Source: Rikenella microfusus
GTDB lineage: Bacteria; Bacteroidota; Bacteroidia; Bacteroidales; VadinHA17
NCBI GenBank assembly: GCA_022736275.1
Contig: DZBJ01000001.1
Span: 1 to 64,000 of the forward strand
Length of the DNA stretch: 64,000 nucleotides
Direction: 5' to 3'
Part shown: positions 25,729-35,126 of the stretch, piece after piece
How the letters are laid out: every line of letters begins with the position of its first letter
Numbering within the stretch: position 1 is the stretch's first letter
Notes under the pieces: model-generated
The model's database searches: none
What the model saw: the letters and a program-made list of their open reading frames with translations, nothing else
Told to the model about the DNA's origin: nothing
Translations under genes and position numbers: made by a program

Positions 25729-28700
25729 TCACCGTTCGTTGCGCCGCTTGTCGAGCATGCCCATCCTGAACTTGTTTGATGATTCAAGAATCGTGTGCAG
25801 TACTCTGAAATAAAGCAGAATGTAAAGAATAATGGTCATTAGCCAGATGACTCCGGTGTTCACCGCAAGGGTGCTGGCATACACTCCAAACAGCTGTTTG
25901 CGCGGAGCATAGAAGTGGGCTTTGACGAGTGGGTTCACAGGGTCAAAAAAGATCTGGTCATAGTTCTGATACAACCTGTTTTTATACCTTTTTATCTTGT
26001 TCTTTTCGTTGTCGTTTCTGACGAACTCCTCCAGTGATTCATTCGTATGCTGCTTCTTCATCCTGATAAAGCCATCCCTGTCGGCCCGCTCGTATGCCAT
26101 AATGAGCTGATCACGGGCGTCCACGGTATTCTTTGACACTTCGATATAATACCTTCTTACCCTTTCAATATAGCTGCGTGCCGCCTCTATCGTCTCCATC
26201 GTAACAGCACCGCTGTTAATAAGGCTCAGATCAAAGGGGATAGCCGGAGTGAACCCAAGCTCCTCTTCAATCTCGTTGCAGATGAGGGTCATGTCGCACC
26301 TGTCCGATTCAGTGAGTCTCTCCCTGTCAACATTGCTCTCGAGCCTTGAGAGAATACTTTTCATCTCATTGAACCAGATGTCCTTCTTGAACTTGGCGAT
26401 GCTGATGACCTTGTCATACTGGTAGAACTGCTTCTCAAACCTGTTGTTCATGAACTGGTCAACTGCCAGCGCCTCGTAACCCCAGCGTGCCGCTATGATC
26501 TCCCCGTACACAGGTATTGATACCGGTGATGAGATGGTTGGATTGAGTTTGTCATACTTGACTATTATACCGCTGAGGATTATCTGCGGAATAACCAGGA
26601 ATGGTATAAGGATATAAATTGTTACCACTGTTTTGAAGCTGTCGGAGATTAGCAACCCCATCATATTTGAGGTGGCCCAGCAGCTGAAGAGCACAAGCCA
26701 GTACTCGAACCACATCCCCCTGATTCCAAAGATGGAGTTACCCACAGCCACGAATGTAGCAGCCTGAATGGCTGAGATAAGGAACTGCACACCTATTTTC
26801 GAGAGGAGGTAACTGTTCCAGCTCAGGTTCAGAAAGGCTTCCCGCCGCAGGATCTTTCTGTCTTTTATTATCTCCTCGGCGCTGACAGTCAGTCCCATGA
26901 AAATGGCAACAATGACTGACATGAAGATGTATACCGGGAGGTTACTGTTCTGCAGAAGGGTATATGACGGCTGGCTGACGCTCTCGTCGAAGTAGCGTAT
27001 GATAAATGCAAGGAAGAGAGCCAGTACCGGCGCCTCAAGCAGGGTTATCACCAGGTATTGGCTGTCTGAGAGCTTGGCAAGCATGTCACGGGTGACGAAC
27101 ACAAGGAACTGCTTCAGTTTGCCGGGGGTCTTGAGCGTTATCTCCGGGATGCCGTTGCCGGGCCCCGGCGGAGCAGGAGACTCCTCCCTTCTCGACTTGT
27201 AGAAAGCGCTCCATTCGGAGGGAGAGACCTTGCGTGTCCCTGTCGGCCGCCCGAATTCGTCCAGTACCTTTGATTCGACAATACTGAAGATCTGTTCGGG
27301 GTTCACATTGCCGCAGGCGTGACACTCGGAGTCGTTGTACTTTGGGAGTTGCATCCTGTCCTTAAAGTAACCGATCGAACCGATCGGGATCCCGTAATAG
27401 ATCATGTATCCTCCGGTGTCAAGGAAGATAAGCCTGTCAAACATCTTGAAGATATCCGATGAAGGCTGATGGATGACGACGAATATGAGCTTACCCTTCA
27501 GCTTCAGGTCATTGAGGAGGTCGAGAATATTTTCCGAATCCAGTGATGACAGTCCGGATGTAGGCTCATCCAGGAAGAGTATCGACGGCTCCCTGATCAG
27601 CTCCAGGGAGATGTTAAGTCTTTTGCGTTGTCCTCCTGAAATCTTCTTGTTGAGAGGAGTACCCACCTTCATATCCTTGATATCATAGAGGCCGAGGCTG
27701 TGAAGGACATTCTCAACCCTCAGGGTTATCTCCTCATCCTTCAGGTTGCCGAAGCAGAGCTTGGCATTGTAGAACAGGTTCTCGAAAACAGTCAGTTCCT
27801 CTATCAGAAGGTCGTCCTGTGATACATATCCTATCAGTCCCTTGACCTTGTCGGGATCCTTGTGGATGTTGACCCCGTTGATCAGAACCTCACCATTGTC
27901 AGGTTTGTTCGTGCCGTTCAGAACGCTTAACAGCGTTGATTTACCTGCTCCCGAGGCCCCCATGATACCGACCAGACGTCCTGACTCTTCGGCGAAACTC
28001 ATGCGGTGCAGGCCAACCTGCCCCCCCTTGAACTTGTATTCAAGATCCCTGACCACATATACGACCCTTGAGGCCAGGACGCTCTCATCAAGGAACTGCC
28101 GTATCACTTCAGAATAGTATATAGGCTTGCTGCTCATGAACTTGAGTGAAGCGCCGCGCTCAAAGAGATAAACCTTGTCCTCATGCCTGAGCTGGCCGCT
28201 GAGCAGCAGTTCTCCCGTTCCGAACGACCTGACGAAGAGCATTTCAGCCTGGTGCAGGTTCAGAACCCTGACGTGTCCCCTGAATGTGTCATTTACAATG
28301 TGATGTGTCTTTTCATATTTGCGCTTGCGGTCATTGTCAATTACCAGCACCTGGGAAGATTCAGGCACCTCTGTCCGTGTGGAAAGCACGAACTGCCGGA
28401 TGAGCTGATAGTCGTCAGAATTGACATTGAACCCTTCGGCAGCCGTGATGATGAACTCAAGTTCTGTGTCGCTCACCTCAGCTCCGTCTGACCGGCAGTA
28501 TTCAAGGAGCTGCACCAGCACGATAATCTTCTGGTTAAGTGTAAGCTGAGCTCCGATGTCAAAGCATATCTTTATGATTCTTACTGATATAGCTGCGTTC
28601 CTGCGGGCTTCGTTGCCCTTTTTCAGCCTTTGCTGGGCTTCAGCATAGTAGGTGTCGAAGATCCTCAGATAGGCATCAACGCCCTCCTGGTTGAGCTGGG

Positions 28701-28806
28701 GTCTGAGAAAGGCCTCAACAACCCTGCGCCTGTCTGACTCATTGCCCTGGGCAGGTGCAATGATGGCAAAGAGATGCATCAGGGTGTTAAGTATCTTCTC
28801 ATTCAT
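25729..28806 (-). CDS. ABCG-type ABC transporter fusion with TerB-like N-terminus
   Basis: Single polypeptide of 1025 aa. Residues about 1-160 are helical and resemble a TerB-like domain (QKIIVLVQLLEYCRSDGAEVSDTELEFI). About 165-260 is a linker with repeated short beta segments (EKTHHIVNDTFRGHVRVLNL). The ABC domain follows: Walker A MGASGAGKSTLLSVLNG, signature KISGGQRKRLNISLELI, Walker B SILFLDEPTSGL and the H-loop VVIHQPSS, giving the ABCG/White-type order (ATPase before membrane domain). An ABC2-type membrane domain with about six segments occupies the rest (ILSGIIVKYDKLNP). Substrate unknown. Convergent with siaBC. Confidence 0.85.
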   Translation of the reverse strand: MNEKILNTLMHLFAIIAPAQGNESDRRRVVEAFLRPQLNQEGVDAYLRIFDTYYAEAQQRLKKGNEARRNAAISVRIIKICFDIGAQLTLNQKIIVLVQLLEYCRSDGAEVSDTELEFIITAAEGFNVNSDDYQLIRQFVLSTRTEVPESSQVLVIDNDRKRKYEKTHHIVNDTFRGHVRVLNLHQAEMLFVRSFGTGELLLSGQLRHEDKVYLFERGASLKFMSSKPIYYSEVIRQFLDESVLASRVVYVVRDLEYKFKGGQVGLHRMSFAEESGRLVGIMGASGAGKSTLLSVLNGTNKPDNGEVLINGVNIHKDPDKVKGLIGYVSQDDLLIEELTVFENLFYNAKLCFGNLKDEEITLRVENVLHSLGLYDIKDMKVGTPLNKKISGGQRKRLNISLELIREPSILFLDEPTSGLSSLDSENILDLLNDLKLKGKLIFVVIHQPSSDIFKMFDRLIFLDTGGYMIYYGIPIGSIGYFKDRMQLPKYNDSECHACGNVNPEQIFSIVESKVLDEFGRPTGTRKVSPSEWSAFYKSRREESPAPPGPGNGIPEITLKTPGKLKQFLVFVTRDMLAKLSDSQYLVITLLEAPVLALFLAFIIRYFDESVSQPSYTLLQNSNLPVYIFMSVIVAIFMGLTVSAEEIIKDRKILRREAFLNLSWNSYLLSKIGVQFLISAIQAATFVAVGNSIFGIRGMWFEYWLVLFSCWATSNMMGLLISDSFKTVVTIYILIPFLVIPQIILSGIIVKYDKLNPTISSPVSIPVYGEIIAARWGYEALAVDQFMNNRFEKQFYQYDKVISIAKFKKDIWFNEMKSILSRLESNVDRERLTESDRCDMTLICNEIEEELGFTPAIPFDLSLINSGAVTMETIEAARSYIERVRRYYIEVSKNTVDARDQLIMAYERADRDGFIRMKKQHTNESLEEFVRNDNEKNKIKRYKNRLYQNYDQIFFDPVNPLVKAHFYAPRKQLFGVYASTLAVNTGVIWLMTIILYILLYFRVLHTILESSNKFRMGMLDKRRNER

Positions 28807-28960
28807 CCGGTACCGGAATTATATCAATGTATTACAGTTGCTGAATTATTAATAACGAAGCATGATCTCCTATATTATCCATCACATGTCATATTGGCAT
28901 GAAAAACCGGCTATAAAACCTGTGGCAAAAAAAATGAAGTTTCAGAGAAAAAACGAACAG

Positions 28961-29053
28961 ATGAACTTCGAAAATTTTACCATAAAGGCACAGGAGTCGG
29001 TGCAGAAGGCCCTGACCATTGCCGGTGGCAGGCTGGTGATGATAAATGTCTAG
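28961..29053 (+). pseudogene. clpB: 5' stub of clpB
   Basis: ATG 28961 begins MNFENFTIKAQESVQKALTIAGG, which is the characteristic N-terminus of Bacteroidota ClpB disaggregase. Homology ends after about 23 codons; a non-homologous RLVMINV and a stop follow. More than 800 codons are missing, and the following DNA is the 3' end of a STAS gene on the other strand. The frame is open upstream to 28862, but those residues are not ClpB-like. Confidence 0.82.
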
Positions 29054-29400
29054 GAGGGACCGCTCTGCCTGAAACTCTCAATGCAGCTTTCGCGGTCAGG
29101 ATAGATTTCGAGGGCGGTGTGAAGCTGCAACAGTTCAAAGAGTTCCCTGGCACGCGGTGTCAGTGCGCAGAGTCTTATGGTACAGTAATTTGACCGCGCG
29201 ACACGCATGGAGTGCAGAATCATTGCAAAAGCTGTGCTGTCAAGAAGGTCAACACCGCCAAGATCTATTATCACCCTGGTATAGGGCAGATCAAAAAGCC
29301 GCATTATTGCCGGCCTGATTTCATCTACGTTCAGAGCACTGATCCTGTCTGTGGTGAAGCCGATGATCTCAACACCATCCTCTTTTTCATGATAAACCAT
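29050..29400 (-). CDS. STAS domain protein
   Basis: 116 aa single STAS domain. The core reads VIIDLGGVDLLDSTAFAMILHSMRVARS, with the phosphorylatable Ser in DSTAF (compare DSSG in the other STAS protein at 18.9 kb). ATG 29400, preceded 6 bp away by the Hpt gene, so the two are one unit. Its 3' end abuts the broken clpB stub on the opposite strand. Confidence 0.85.
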   Translation of the reverse strand: MVYHEKEDGVEIIGFTTDRISALNVDEIRPAIMRLFDLPYTRVIIDLGGVDLLDSTAFAMILHSMRVARSNYCTIRLCALTPRARELFELLQLHTALEIYPDRESCIESFRQSGPS

Positions 29401-29406
29401 GCCTGA

Positions 29407-29763
29407 TCACCTTTTTTTGCTGAGATAATCGTTGATCTCAGCCATAACTGTAGTGGTATCCTTTTCAAACCGGGCAATGAAACCCTCATATCTTTCCTTC
29501 TGCTCTCCGGTTTTGGTGAGAAGTTCGAACTCCTTCAGCATCTTTGAAGTCTCCTCCATACCCATCACGGTAACCGATCCCTTGGCCTTGTGCGCCAGGA
29601 GACCAAGTTCCAGGTACTTACCTGCTCCGAGAAGCTGCCTCATCTCTGTCACGAATTCCGGGATCTGACTGCCGAAGATGCCGGATATCTCTTCCATGGT
29701 GGCCATATCTCCGCCGGTAATATCCACCAGGTAGTCAGGATTGAATATGGTATATTCCATCAT
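29407..29763 (-). CDS. Hpt domain phosphotransfer protein
   Basis: 118 aa four-helix Hpt domain. The phospho-accepting histidine is in LGLLAHKAKGSVTVMGM (HxxKGS), near residue 57. ATG 29763 or 29760; the GTG at 29766 is less likely. Expressed with the downstream STAS gene from a perfect TATATTTG promoter. Such Hpt proteins relay phosphate between a hybrid kinase and a response regulator; no kinase is in the window. Confidence 0.85.
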   Translation of the reverse strand: MMEYTIFNPDYLVDITGGDMATMEEISGIFGSQIPEFVTEMRQLLGAGKYLELGLLAHKAKGSVTVMGMEETSKMLKEFELLTKTGEQKERYEGFIARFEKDTTTVMAEINDYLSKKR

Positions 29764-29783
29764 CACAGATTTATTAATGTTTA

Positions 29784-29791
29784 CAAATATA
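29784..29791 (-). promoter_or_regulatory. TAnnTTTG promoter element for hpt-STAS
   Basis: Reverse complement reads TATATTTG, perfect match, 21 bp before the Hpt start. Confidence 0.6.
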
Positions 29792-29880
29792 GGAATATTG
29801 AAAACTTCAGGGTATAATTAATGTCCGAAAGAGGTTAGCTAAAAATGATTTATTGCAGCTTTTTATCACCCAAAAAATCC

Positions 29881-29888
29881 TACTTTTG
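29881..29888 (+). promoter_or_regulatory. TAnnTTTG promoter element for gcvT
   Basis: Perfect TACTTTTG, 24 bp before gcvT ATG 29912; TTG at 29853-29855 is a possible upstream element. No glycine riboswitch fits in this short leader. Confidence 0.6.
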
Positions 29889-29911
29889 CTTTGTATCCAA
29901 AACCTTTTAAG

Positions 29912-31024
29912 ATGAAAAAGACGCCGTTTCTTGAGTTCCATGAGGCCATGGGAGCCAGAATAATACCCTTTGCCGGTTATAATATGCCTGTAGAATATGC
30001 GGGTATAACAGAAGAGCATGTTACAGTGCGTGAGAAGGCAGGGGTTTTCGATGTCTCACATATGGGTGAATTCTGGGTTAACGGTCCGCGTGCCCTCGAT
30101 TTTCTTCAGCATATTACCACAAATGATGTTTCGGCTCTGACTGACGGTAAGGTGCAGTACACCTGCTTCCCGAACGGCAGGGGCGGCATCGTTGACGATC
30201 TGCTCATATACCGTCTGAACGCTGAAAAGTACCTTCTCGTGGTCAATGCCGCGAACATTGATAAGGACTGGGAGTGGTGCGTGAAGCACGCAGGAAGGTT
30301 CGGCATTGAGACCGGGCCGGGCAAAGCCATGCACAATGCCTCGGATTGGACGGCACAGCTGGCTGTACAGGGCCCGCTGGCACTTAAGGCCATGCAGAAG
30401 CTGACTGACGAGCCGGTAACAGGCATGGAGTATTACACCTTTAAGGTTTTGAAATTTGCAGGAATAGATAATGTTATCTTCTCAACCACAGGCTATACCG
30501 GCTCCGGCGGCTGCGAGATCTATGTCCGTAATGAAGATGCCCACAGGCTCTGGGAAGAGGTTTTCAGGGCAGGCGAAGAGTTTGGTATCAGGCCGGTAGG
30601 ATTGGGTGCAAGGGATACTCTTCGCCTGGAGATGGGCTTCTGTCTCTACGGTAATGACATCAATGACACTACATCCCCTATTGAAGCCGGGCTTGGCTGG
30701 ATCACGAAATTTGTACCGGGCAAGGATTTCATTGACAGGGAACTGCTCCTTAAGCAGAAGGAAGAAGGGACGGACAGGCGTCTCAAGGGCTTCGTGATGA
30801 TAGACAGGGGCATCCCCAGACAGCATTATGAGGTTGCGGATGCAGCAGGCAATATCATTGGTGAGGTCACCTCCGGTACCATGTCGCCGATGCTGAAGCA
30901 GGGAATCGGAATGGCCTACCTGAACAAGGGTTTCTGGAAGAACGATTCAGAGATTTTTATTCGAGTAAGGGGCAGGGACCTGAAGGCGAAGGTTGTTGCC
31001 CTGCCGTTCTATAAACTGGGATAA
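29912..31024 (+). CDS. gcvT: Glycine cleavage system aminomethyltransferase (T protein)
   Basis: Transfers the methylene group from aminomethyl-H-protein to tetrahydrofolate. [42 protein letters not shown], the [11 protein letters not shown] loop and [21 protein letters not shown] are conserved. ATG 29912 gives 370 aa, the usual length, and agrees with the promoter box at 29881. gcvH and gcvP are not in the window, so the system is split. Serine biosynthesis genes follow, which fits one-carbon metabolism. Confidence 0.95.
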   Translation: MKKTPFLEFHEAMGARIIPFAGYNMPVEYAGITEEHVTVREKAGVFDVSHMGEFWVNGPRALDFLQHITTNDVSALTDGKVQYTCFPNGRGGIVDDLLIYRLNAEKYLLVVNAANIDKDWEWCVKHAGRFGIETGPGKAMHNASDWTAQLAVQGPLALKAMQKLTDEPVTGMEYYTFKVLKFAGIDNVIFSTTGYTGSGGCEIYVRNEDAHRLWEEVFRAGEEFGIRPVGLGARDTLRLEMGFCLYGNDINDTTSPIEAGLGWITKFVPGKDFIDRELLLKQKEEGTDRRLKGFVMIDRGIPRQHYEVADAAGNIIGEVTSGTMSPMLKQGIGMAYLNKGFWKNDSEIFIRVRGRDLKAKVVALPFYKLG

Positions 31025-31046
31025 GCAACGGATATCTCTTCACATT

Positions 31047-31763
31047 ATGGCCAGGAGCGATCTTGAAATATGTTTTTCTCCCGCTATTTTCGAAGCGCAT
31101 GCCGACAGGGATGCCGTGGTGGTTGTCATTGACATCCTCCGGGCAACAAGTTCGATATGCACCGCTTTTGCCAACGGTGTGAAAGAGATTATTCCCGTAG
31201 CCACCGTTGAGGAGGCCAGGGAGATGAAAGGCAGGGGCTACCTTCTTGCTGCCGAACGTGACGGTTTTGTACTTGACTTTGCCGACTTCGGTAACTCCCC
31301 CTATAATTTCACTGTTGAAAAAGTCAGGGGTATGACTGTTGCATACAGCACCACCAACGGAACAGGTATCATGAAACGGGCAGCGGAGTGTCATGATGTG
31401 GTGATAGGCTCATATCTCAATTTTTCAGCCCTGTGCAGCTGGCTTGAGCATCAGGAGAGAAAAGTGGTCATTGTCTGTGCCGGGTGGAAGACACGCTTCA
31501 GTCTTGAGGATGCTGTCTGTGCCGGCGCTATGGCTGAGAGACTTCTCCTGGGTGGCAGGTTCTCAACGATGTGCGACTCGGTGCATGCCGCGACAGACCT
31601 GTGGAAAACCGCAAAGGATGATCTTATGGGCTATATCGATAAGTCGGCTCAGAGATCGAGGCTGAGAGACAAGGGACTGGATGACTGTTTGCAATATTGT
31701 CTTACATTTGATGTAACGGAGATAATACCGGTGCTCCGCAACGGCCGGCTGGTCAGCCTCTGA
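31047..31763 (+). CDS. comB: 2-phosphosulfolactate phosphatase family protein
   Basis: ComB-family phosphatase, known from coenzyme M synthesis in archaea and widespread in bacteria of unclear role. VVVVIDILRATSSICTAFANG, AERDGFVLDFADFGNSPYNF, AYSTTNGTG and VCAGWKTRFSLEDAVCAGAM are family motifs. ATG 31047 (MARSDLEICFSP) gives 238 aa; the 18 upstream in-frame codons are not family-like. Lies 22 bp after gcvT. A sulfonate-related role is possible but unsupported by neighbours. Confidence 0.88.
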   Translation: MARSDLEICFSPAIFEAHADRDAVVVVIDILRATSSICTAFANGVKEIIPVATVEEAREMKGRGYLLAAERDGFVLDFADFGNSPYNFTVEKVRGMTVAYSTTNGTGIMKRAAECHDVVIGSYLNFSALCSWLEHQERKVVIVCAGWKTRFSLEDAVCAGAMAERLLLGGRFSTMCDSVHAATDLWKTAKDDLMGYIDKSAQRSRLRDKGLDDCLQYCLTFDVTEIIPVLRNGRLVSL

Positions 31764-31847
31764 CCCTCGCACGGCGACTTGCTGACCGGTTTCTGCTAAT
31801 TTGATGGAAACATAAGAGACATACAAAACAAAATAAATCTATCGGAA

Positions 31848-32918
31848 ATGAAAAAACACAATTTTTATGCAGGGCCTTCAATCATGCCTCAGTACACCAA
31901 TGAGAAGGTGATTGAAGCTATTAAGGATTTTGCAGGCACGGGCCTGTCAATCATGGAGGTATCACATCGCAGCAAGGAGTTCGTGGCCGTAATGGACAGT
32001 GCCGTTGCACATGTGAAAGAACTGCTCGACGTCCCGTCAGGCTATTCGGTCATCTTCATCGGAGGAGGCGCAAGTCAGCAGTTCTCAATGGTACCGATGA
32101 ACATGCTCGAGAAGAAGGCTGCCTACATCAATACCGGCGAATGGGCAGGCAAAGCCCTGAAAGAGGCCAAAATGTTCGGGGAGGTGATTGAGGTTGCATC
32201 ATCAAAGGACCGCAATTTCAACTATATTCCCAAGGGTTATGTGGTTCCGTCTGATGCCGATTATTTTCACATAACCACCAACAACACCATTTTCGGTACA
32301 GAATGGAAAAAGGATCCTGATGTCGCTGTACCTGTTGTGGCAGATATGTCATCTGACATCTTCAGCCGTCCCCTCGATGTTTCGAAATATGCAGTAATCT
32401 ACGGCGGGGCACAGAAGAACCTCGCACCGGCAGGTGTCACCCTCGTTATCATCAGGGATTCAGTCCTTGGAAAGGTCACCCGTCCCATACCCACAATGCT
32501 GAACTACAAGACACATATTGAAAAGGAATCAATGTTCAACACACCGCCGGTTCTTCCTGTCTTTGCAGCACTTAAGACACTTGAGTGGCTCAGGCAGAAA
32601 GGCGGTGTTAACGCTATGCACCTGATCAACCTCGAGAAGGCTGCCCTGCTCTATGATGAGATTGAGCGCAATAAACTCTTCATGGCCACGGTTCCGGATC
32701 ATGAAGACAGATCGCTCATGAACGTATGCTTCGTCATGTCTGACAGTTACAGGGAGCTGGAGAAGGAGTTTGCAACTTTCGCAAAAGAGCGTGGCATGGT
32801 AGGTATTGAAGGGCACCGGTCAGTGGGAGGCTTCCGCGCGTCACTGTATAACGCCCTGCCCATCGAGAGTGTCAGGGCGCTTGTCGAGTGCATGAAGGAA
32901 TTTGAGAAAAAATACTAA
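31848..32918 (+). CDS. serC: Phosphoserine aminotransferase
   Basis: PLP enzyme making 3-phosphoserine from 3-phosphohydroxypyruvate. [11 protein letters not shown] at the N-terminus, [35 protein letters not shown] and the PLP lysine in [14 protein letters not shown] are present; the C-terminal [18 protein letters not shown] substrate loop is intact. 356 aa. Twelve bp ahead of the dehydrogenase gene for the preceding step. Confidence 0.96.
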   Translation: MKKHNFYAGPSIMPQYTNEKVIEAIKDFAGTGLSIMEVSHRSKEFVAVMDSAVAHVKELLDVPSGYSVIFIGGGASQQFSMVPMNMLEKKAAYINTGEWAGKALKEAKMFGEVIEVASSKDRNFNYIPKGYVVPSDADYFHITTNNTIFGTEWKKDPDVAVPVVADMSSDIFSRPLDVSKYAVIYGGAQKNLAPAGVTLVIIRDSVLGKVTRPIPTMLNYKTHIEKESMFNTPPVLPVFAALKTLEWLRQKGGVNAMHLINLEKAALLYDEIERNKLFMATVPDHEDRSLMNVCFVMSDSYRELEKEFATFAKERGMVGIEGHRSVGGFRASLYNALPIESVRALVECMKEFEKKY

Positions 32919-32930
32919 TAGATAGGTATC

Positions 32931-33857
32931 ATGAAAATACTTGTTGCTACAGACAAACCGTTTGCACCTGTTGCCATAGAGCAGATTCGTGAGGTTGCAG
33001 TGAAGGCCGGGCACACCCTGGTCCTTCTGGAGAAGTACAAGACTCCGCAGGAGCTGCATGTGGCAGCAGCGGATGCCGATGCCATGATAGTTCGTTCTGA
33101 CATTGTGGATGCAGCAGTAATTGCTGCTGCACAGAAGCTGCGGATAGTTGTGAGAGCCGGCGCAGGTTATGACAACCTTGATCTCAGTGCATGTACTGCC
33201 AGCAATATTGTGGCAATGAATACTCCGGGCCAGAACTCCAATGCGGTGGCCGAGCTGGCGTTCGGGATGATGGTCTGGTCTGCCCGCGGCGGATATGACG
33301 GTAAGACCGGTTCAGAACTGCTGGGCAAGAGTCTTGGCCTGCATGCCTTCGGCAATGTCAGCAAATGCATGGCTCTTATCGCATCAGGCTTCGGCATGAA
33401 GTGCTATGCCTTTGATCCCTTTGTTGATAAGAAAGTGATCGCCGGTGCCGGGGTCACTCCCGTGGATACACTTGAAGAGCTCTATTCCACCTGCCAGTAC
33501 GTGTCGCTCCATATACCGGCGAACGACAAAACGAAAAACTCCATAGGTGAGAAACTGCTTTCACTCATGCCACAGGGAGCCGTGCTGGTCAACACTGCCC
33601 GCAAGGAGGTTATCAACGAGGCTGAGCTGGTATCAGTGATGGAGAAAAGAAGTGACCTGAAATACCTTTCTGACATTGCTCCCGATAATGCAGCTCTTTT
33701 TGCGGAGAGGTTCCAGGGGAGGTTTTTCTTTACCCCGAAAAAGATGGGAGCACAGACGGAAGAGGCAAATATAAATGCCGGAGTGGCCGCCGCGAAGCAG
33801 ATTGTTGCTTTCTTTGCAACAGGGGACGAAACCTTCAGAGTGAACAAACCCAAATAG
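32931..33857 (+). CDS. serA: D-3-phosphoglycerate dehydrogenase, short type
   Basis: First step of serine synthesis. About 308 aa, without ACT domain, as usual in Bacteroidota. Motifs: RAGAGYDNLD, TPGQNSNAVAELAFGMM, ARKEVINEAEL and the C-terminal FTPKKMGAQTEEANINAG. The nucleotide-binding glycine loop reads LGLHAFGNVSKCMA, with Ser where a third Gly is common, and no canonical catalytic His is visible in the last motif; I believe the latter is normal for this subgroup. Confidence 0.88.
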   Translation: MKILVATDKPFAPVAIEQIREVAVKAGHTLVLLEKYKTPQELHVAAADADAMIVRSDIVDAAVIAAAQKLRIVVRAGAGYDNLDLSACTASNIVAMNTPGQNSNAVAELAFGMMVWSARGGYDGKTGSELLGKSLGLHAFGNVSKCMALIASGFGMKCYAFDPFVDKKVIAGAGVTPVDTLEELYSTCQYVSLHIPANDKTKNSIGEKLLSLMPQGAVLVNTARKEVINEAELVSVMEKRSDLKYLSDIAPDNAALFAERFQGRFFFTPKKMGAQTEEANINAGVAAAKQIVAFFATGDETFRVNKPK

Positions 33858-33875
33858 AAACGCTAATCTTTCAAT

Positions 33876-35126
33876 ATGGCTGTTGTTAAACCTTTCCGGG
33901 GGCTCAGACCTCCGGCCCATTTGGCGTCGGAAATTGCCTGCCTGCCATATGACGTCATGAATTCACAGGAAGCCGCGGTAATGGCTCAGGGTAATGAAAA
34001 ATCGCTGCTTCATATTACCAAATCGGAGATAGACCTGCCTGAAGGCACTGACGTCCATTCTGAAGAGGTTTACAGCAAGGCAAGGGAGAACTTCGAGGCA
34101 TGGCAGAAGAGAGGCTGGCTTGTGCAGGATCAGGAGCCCCACTATTATATCTGTGCCCAGACAATGAAGGGCCGAACGCAGTATGGCGTAGCCGGAGCCG
34201 CTGCAGTGAGCGATTATCTCTCTGGTGTAATAAAAAAACATGAACTGACCCGCCCCGATAAGGAAGAGGACCGCATGGTCCATGTCAGAGCCAGTAATGC
34301 CAATATCGAGCCTGTCTTTTTTGCCTACCCTTCAGTAAGGGAGCTCGATAAGATTGTTGCCCGGATCGTTAAGAAGGAGAAGCCGGAATATGATTTTGTG
34401 GCTGAAGATGGCATCGGCCATCATTTCTGGGTGGTGTGGGATCAGAAGACGAATGATGCAATTGAAAAAATCTTCATTGAAAAGGTTCCGTTCATGTATG
34501 TGGCTGACGGCCATCACCGCACGGCGGCAGCAGCTCTGGTGGGCAAGGAAAAGAGAGAGAAGAACCCCTCACACAGGGGAGATGAGGAATACAACTTCTT
34601 CCTGGCAGTGCATTTCCCGGACGATCAGCTCAGGATACTCGATTATAACCGACTGGTGAAGGATATCAACGGTCTGCCGCCCGGGGATTTTGTGGCCAGG
34701 CTGAACGAGTCATTTGAGGTTAAGGAGAAAGGAACCAAGACCTACAGGCCCCGCAGTCTGCACAATTTCGGGATGTATATCGAAGGGAAATGGTACAGTC
34801 TTTCTGCCAGGAAGGGGACCTATGATGATTCGGATCCGATAGGGGTGCTCGATGTGACTATCCTGACCGAGAAGGTTTTGAAGCCACTGCTTGACATTCA
34901 GGACATGAGGCGTTCAAAGAGGATAGACTTTGTGGGAGGGATAAGAGGTCTGGGCGAACTTAAGAAAAGGGTTGACAGCGGTGAGATGAAAGTGGCGTTT
35001 GCCCTGTATCCCGTATCGATGAAGCAACTTATCACAATAGCCGATACCGGGAACATAATGCCTCCCAAGACTACATGGTTCGAGCCGAAGCTCAGGAGCG
35101 GGCTGGTGATACACAAACTCGAATGA
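33876..35126 (+). CDS. DUF1015 domain-containing protein
   Basis: 416 aa cytosolic protein of the DUF1015 family, often found next to serC/serA in Bacteroidota. Family motifs VKPFRGLRPP, CLPYDVMNSQEA, YICAQTMKGRTQYGVAGAA, KKHELTRPDKEEDRM, YVADGHHRTAAA and FVGGIRGLGEL are clear. Some homologues have been proposed to phosphorylate serine (SerK-like, ParB-related); the DGHHR motif fits that group, but the activity is inferred. Overlaps yggS by 4 bp (ATGA). Confidence 0.88.
   Translation: MAVVKPFRGLRPPAHLASEIACLPYDVMNSQEAAVMAQGNEKSLLHITKSEIDLPEGTDVHSEEVYSKARENFEAWQKRGWLVQDQEPHYYICAQTMKGRTQYGVAGAAAVSDYLSGVIKKHELTRPDKEEDRMVHVRASNANIEPVFFAYPSVRELDKIVARIVKKEKPEYDFVAEDGIGHHFWVVWDQKTNDAIEKIFIEKVPFMYVADGHHRTAAAALVGKEKREKNPSHRGDEEYNFFLAVHFPDDQLRILDYNRLVKDINGLPPGDFVARLNESFEVKEKGTKTYRPRSLHNFGMYIEGKWYSLSARKGTYDDSDPIGVLDVTILTEKVLKPLLDIQDMRRSKRIDFVGGIRGLGELKKRVDSGEMKVAFALYPVSMKQLITIADTGNIMPPKTTWFEPKLRSGLVIHKLE

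Noticed and set aside
28862-28960. Upstream extension of the clpB stub ORF
   Set aside because: The residues before MNFENF have no ClpB similarity and read like translated leader DNA.
29800-29912. Glycine riboswitch upstream of gcvT
   Set aside because: The promoter box leaves under 25 nt of leader, too short for such an aptamer.
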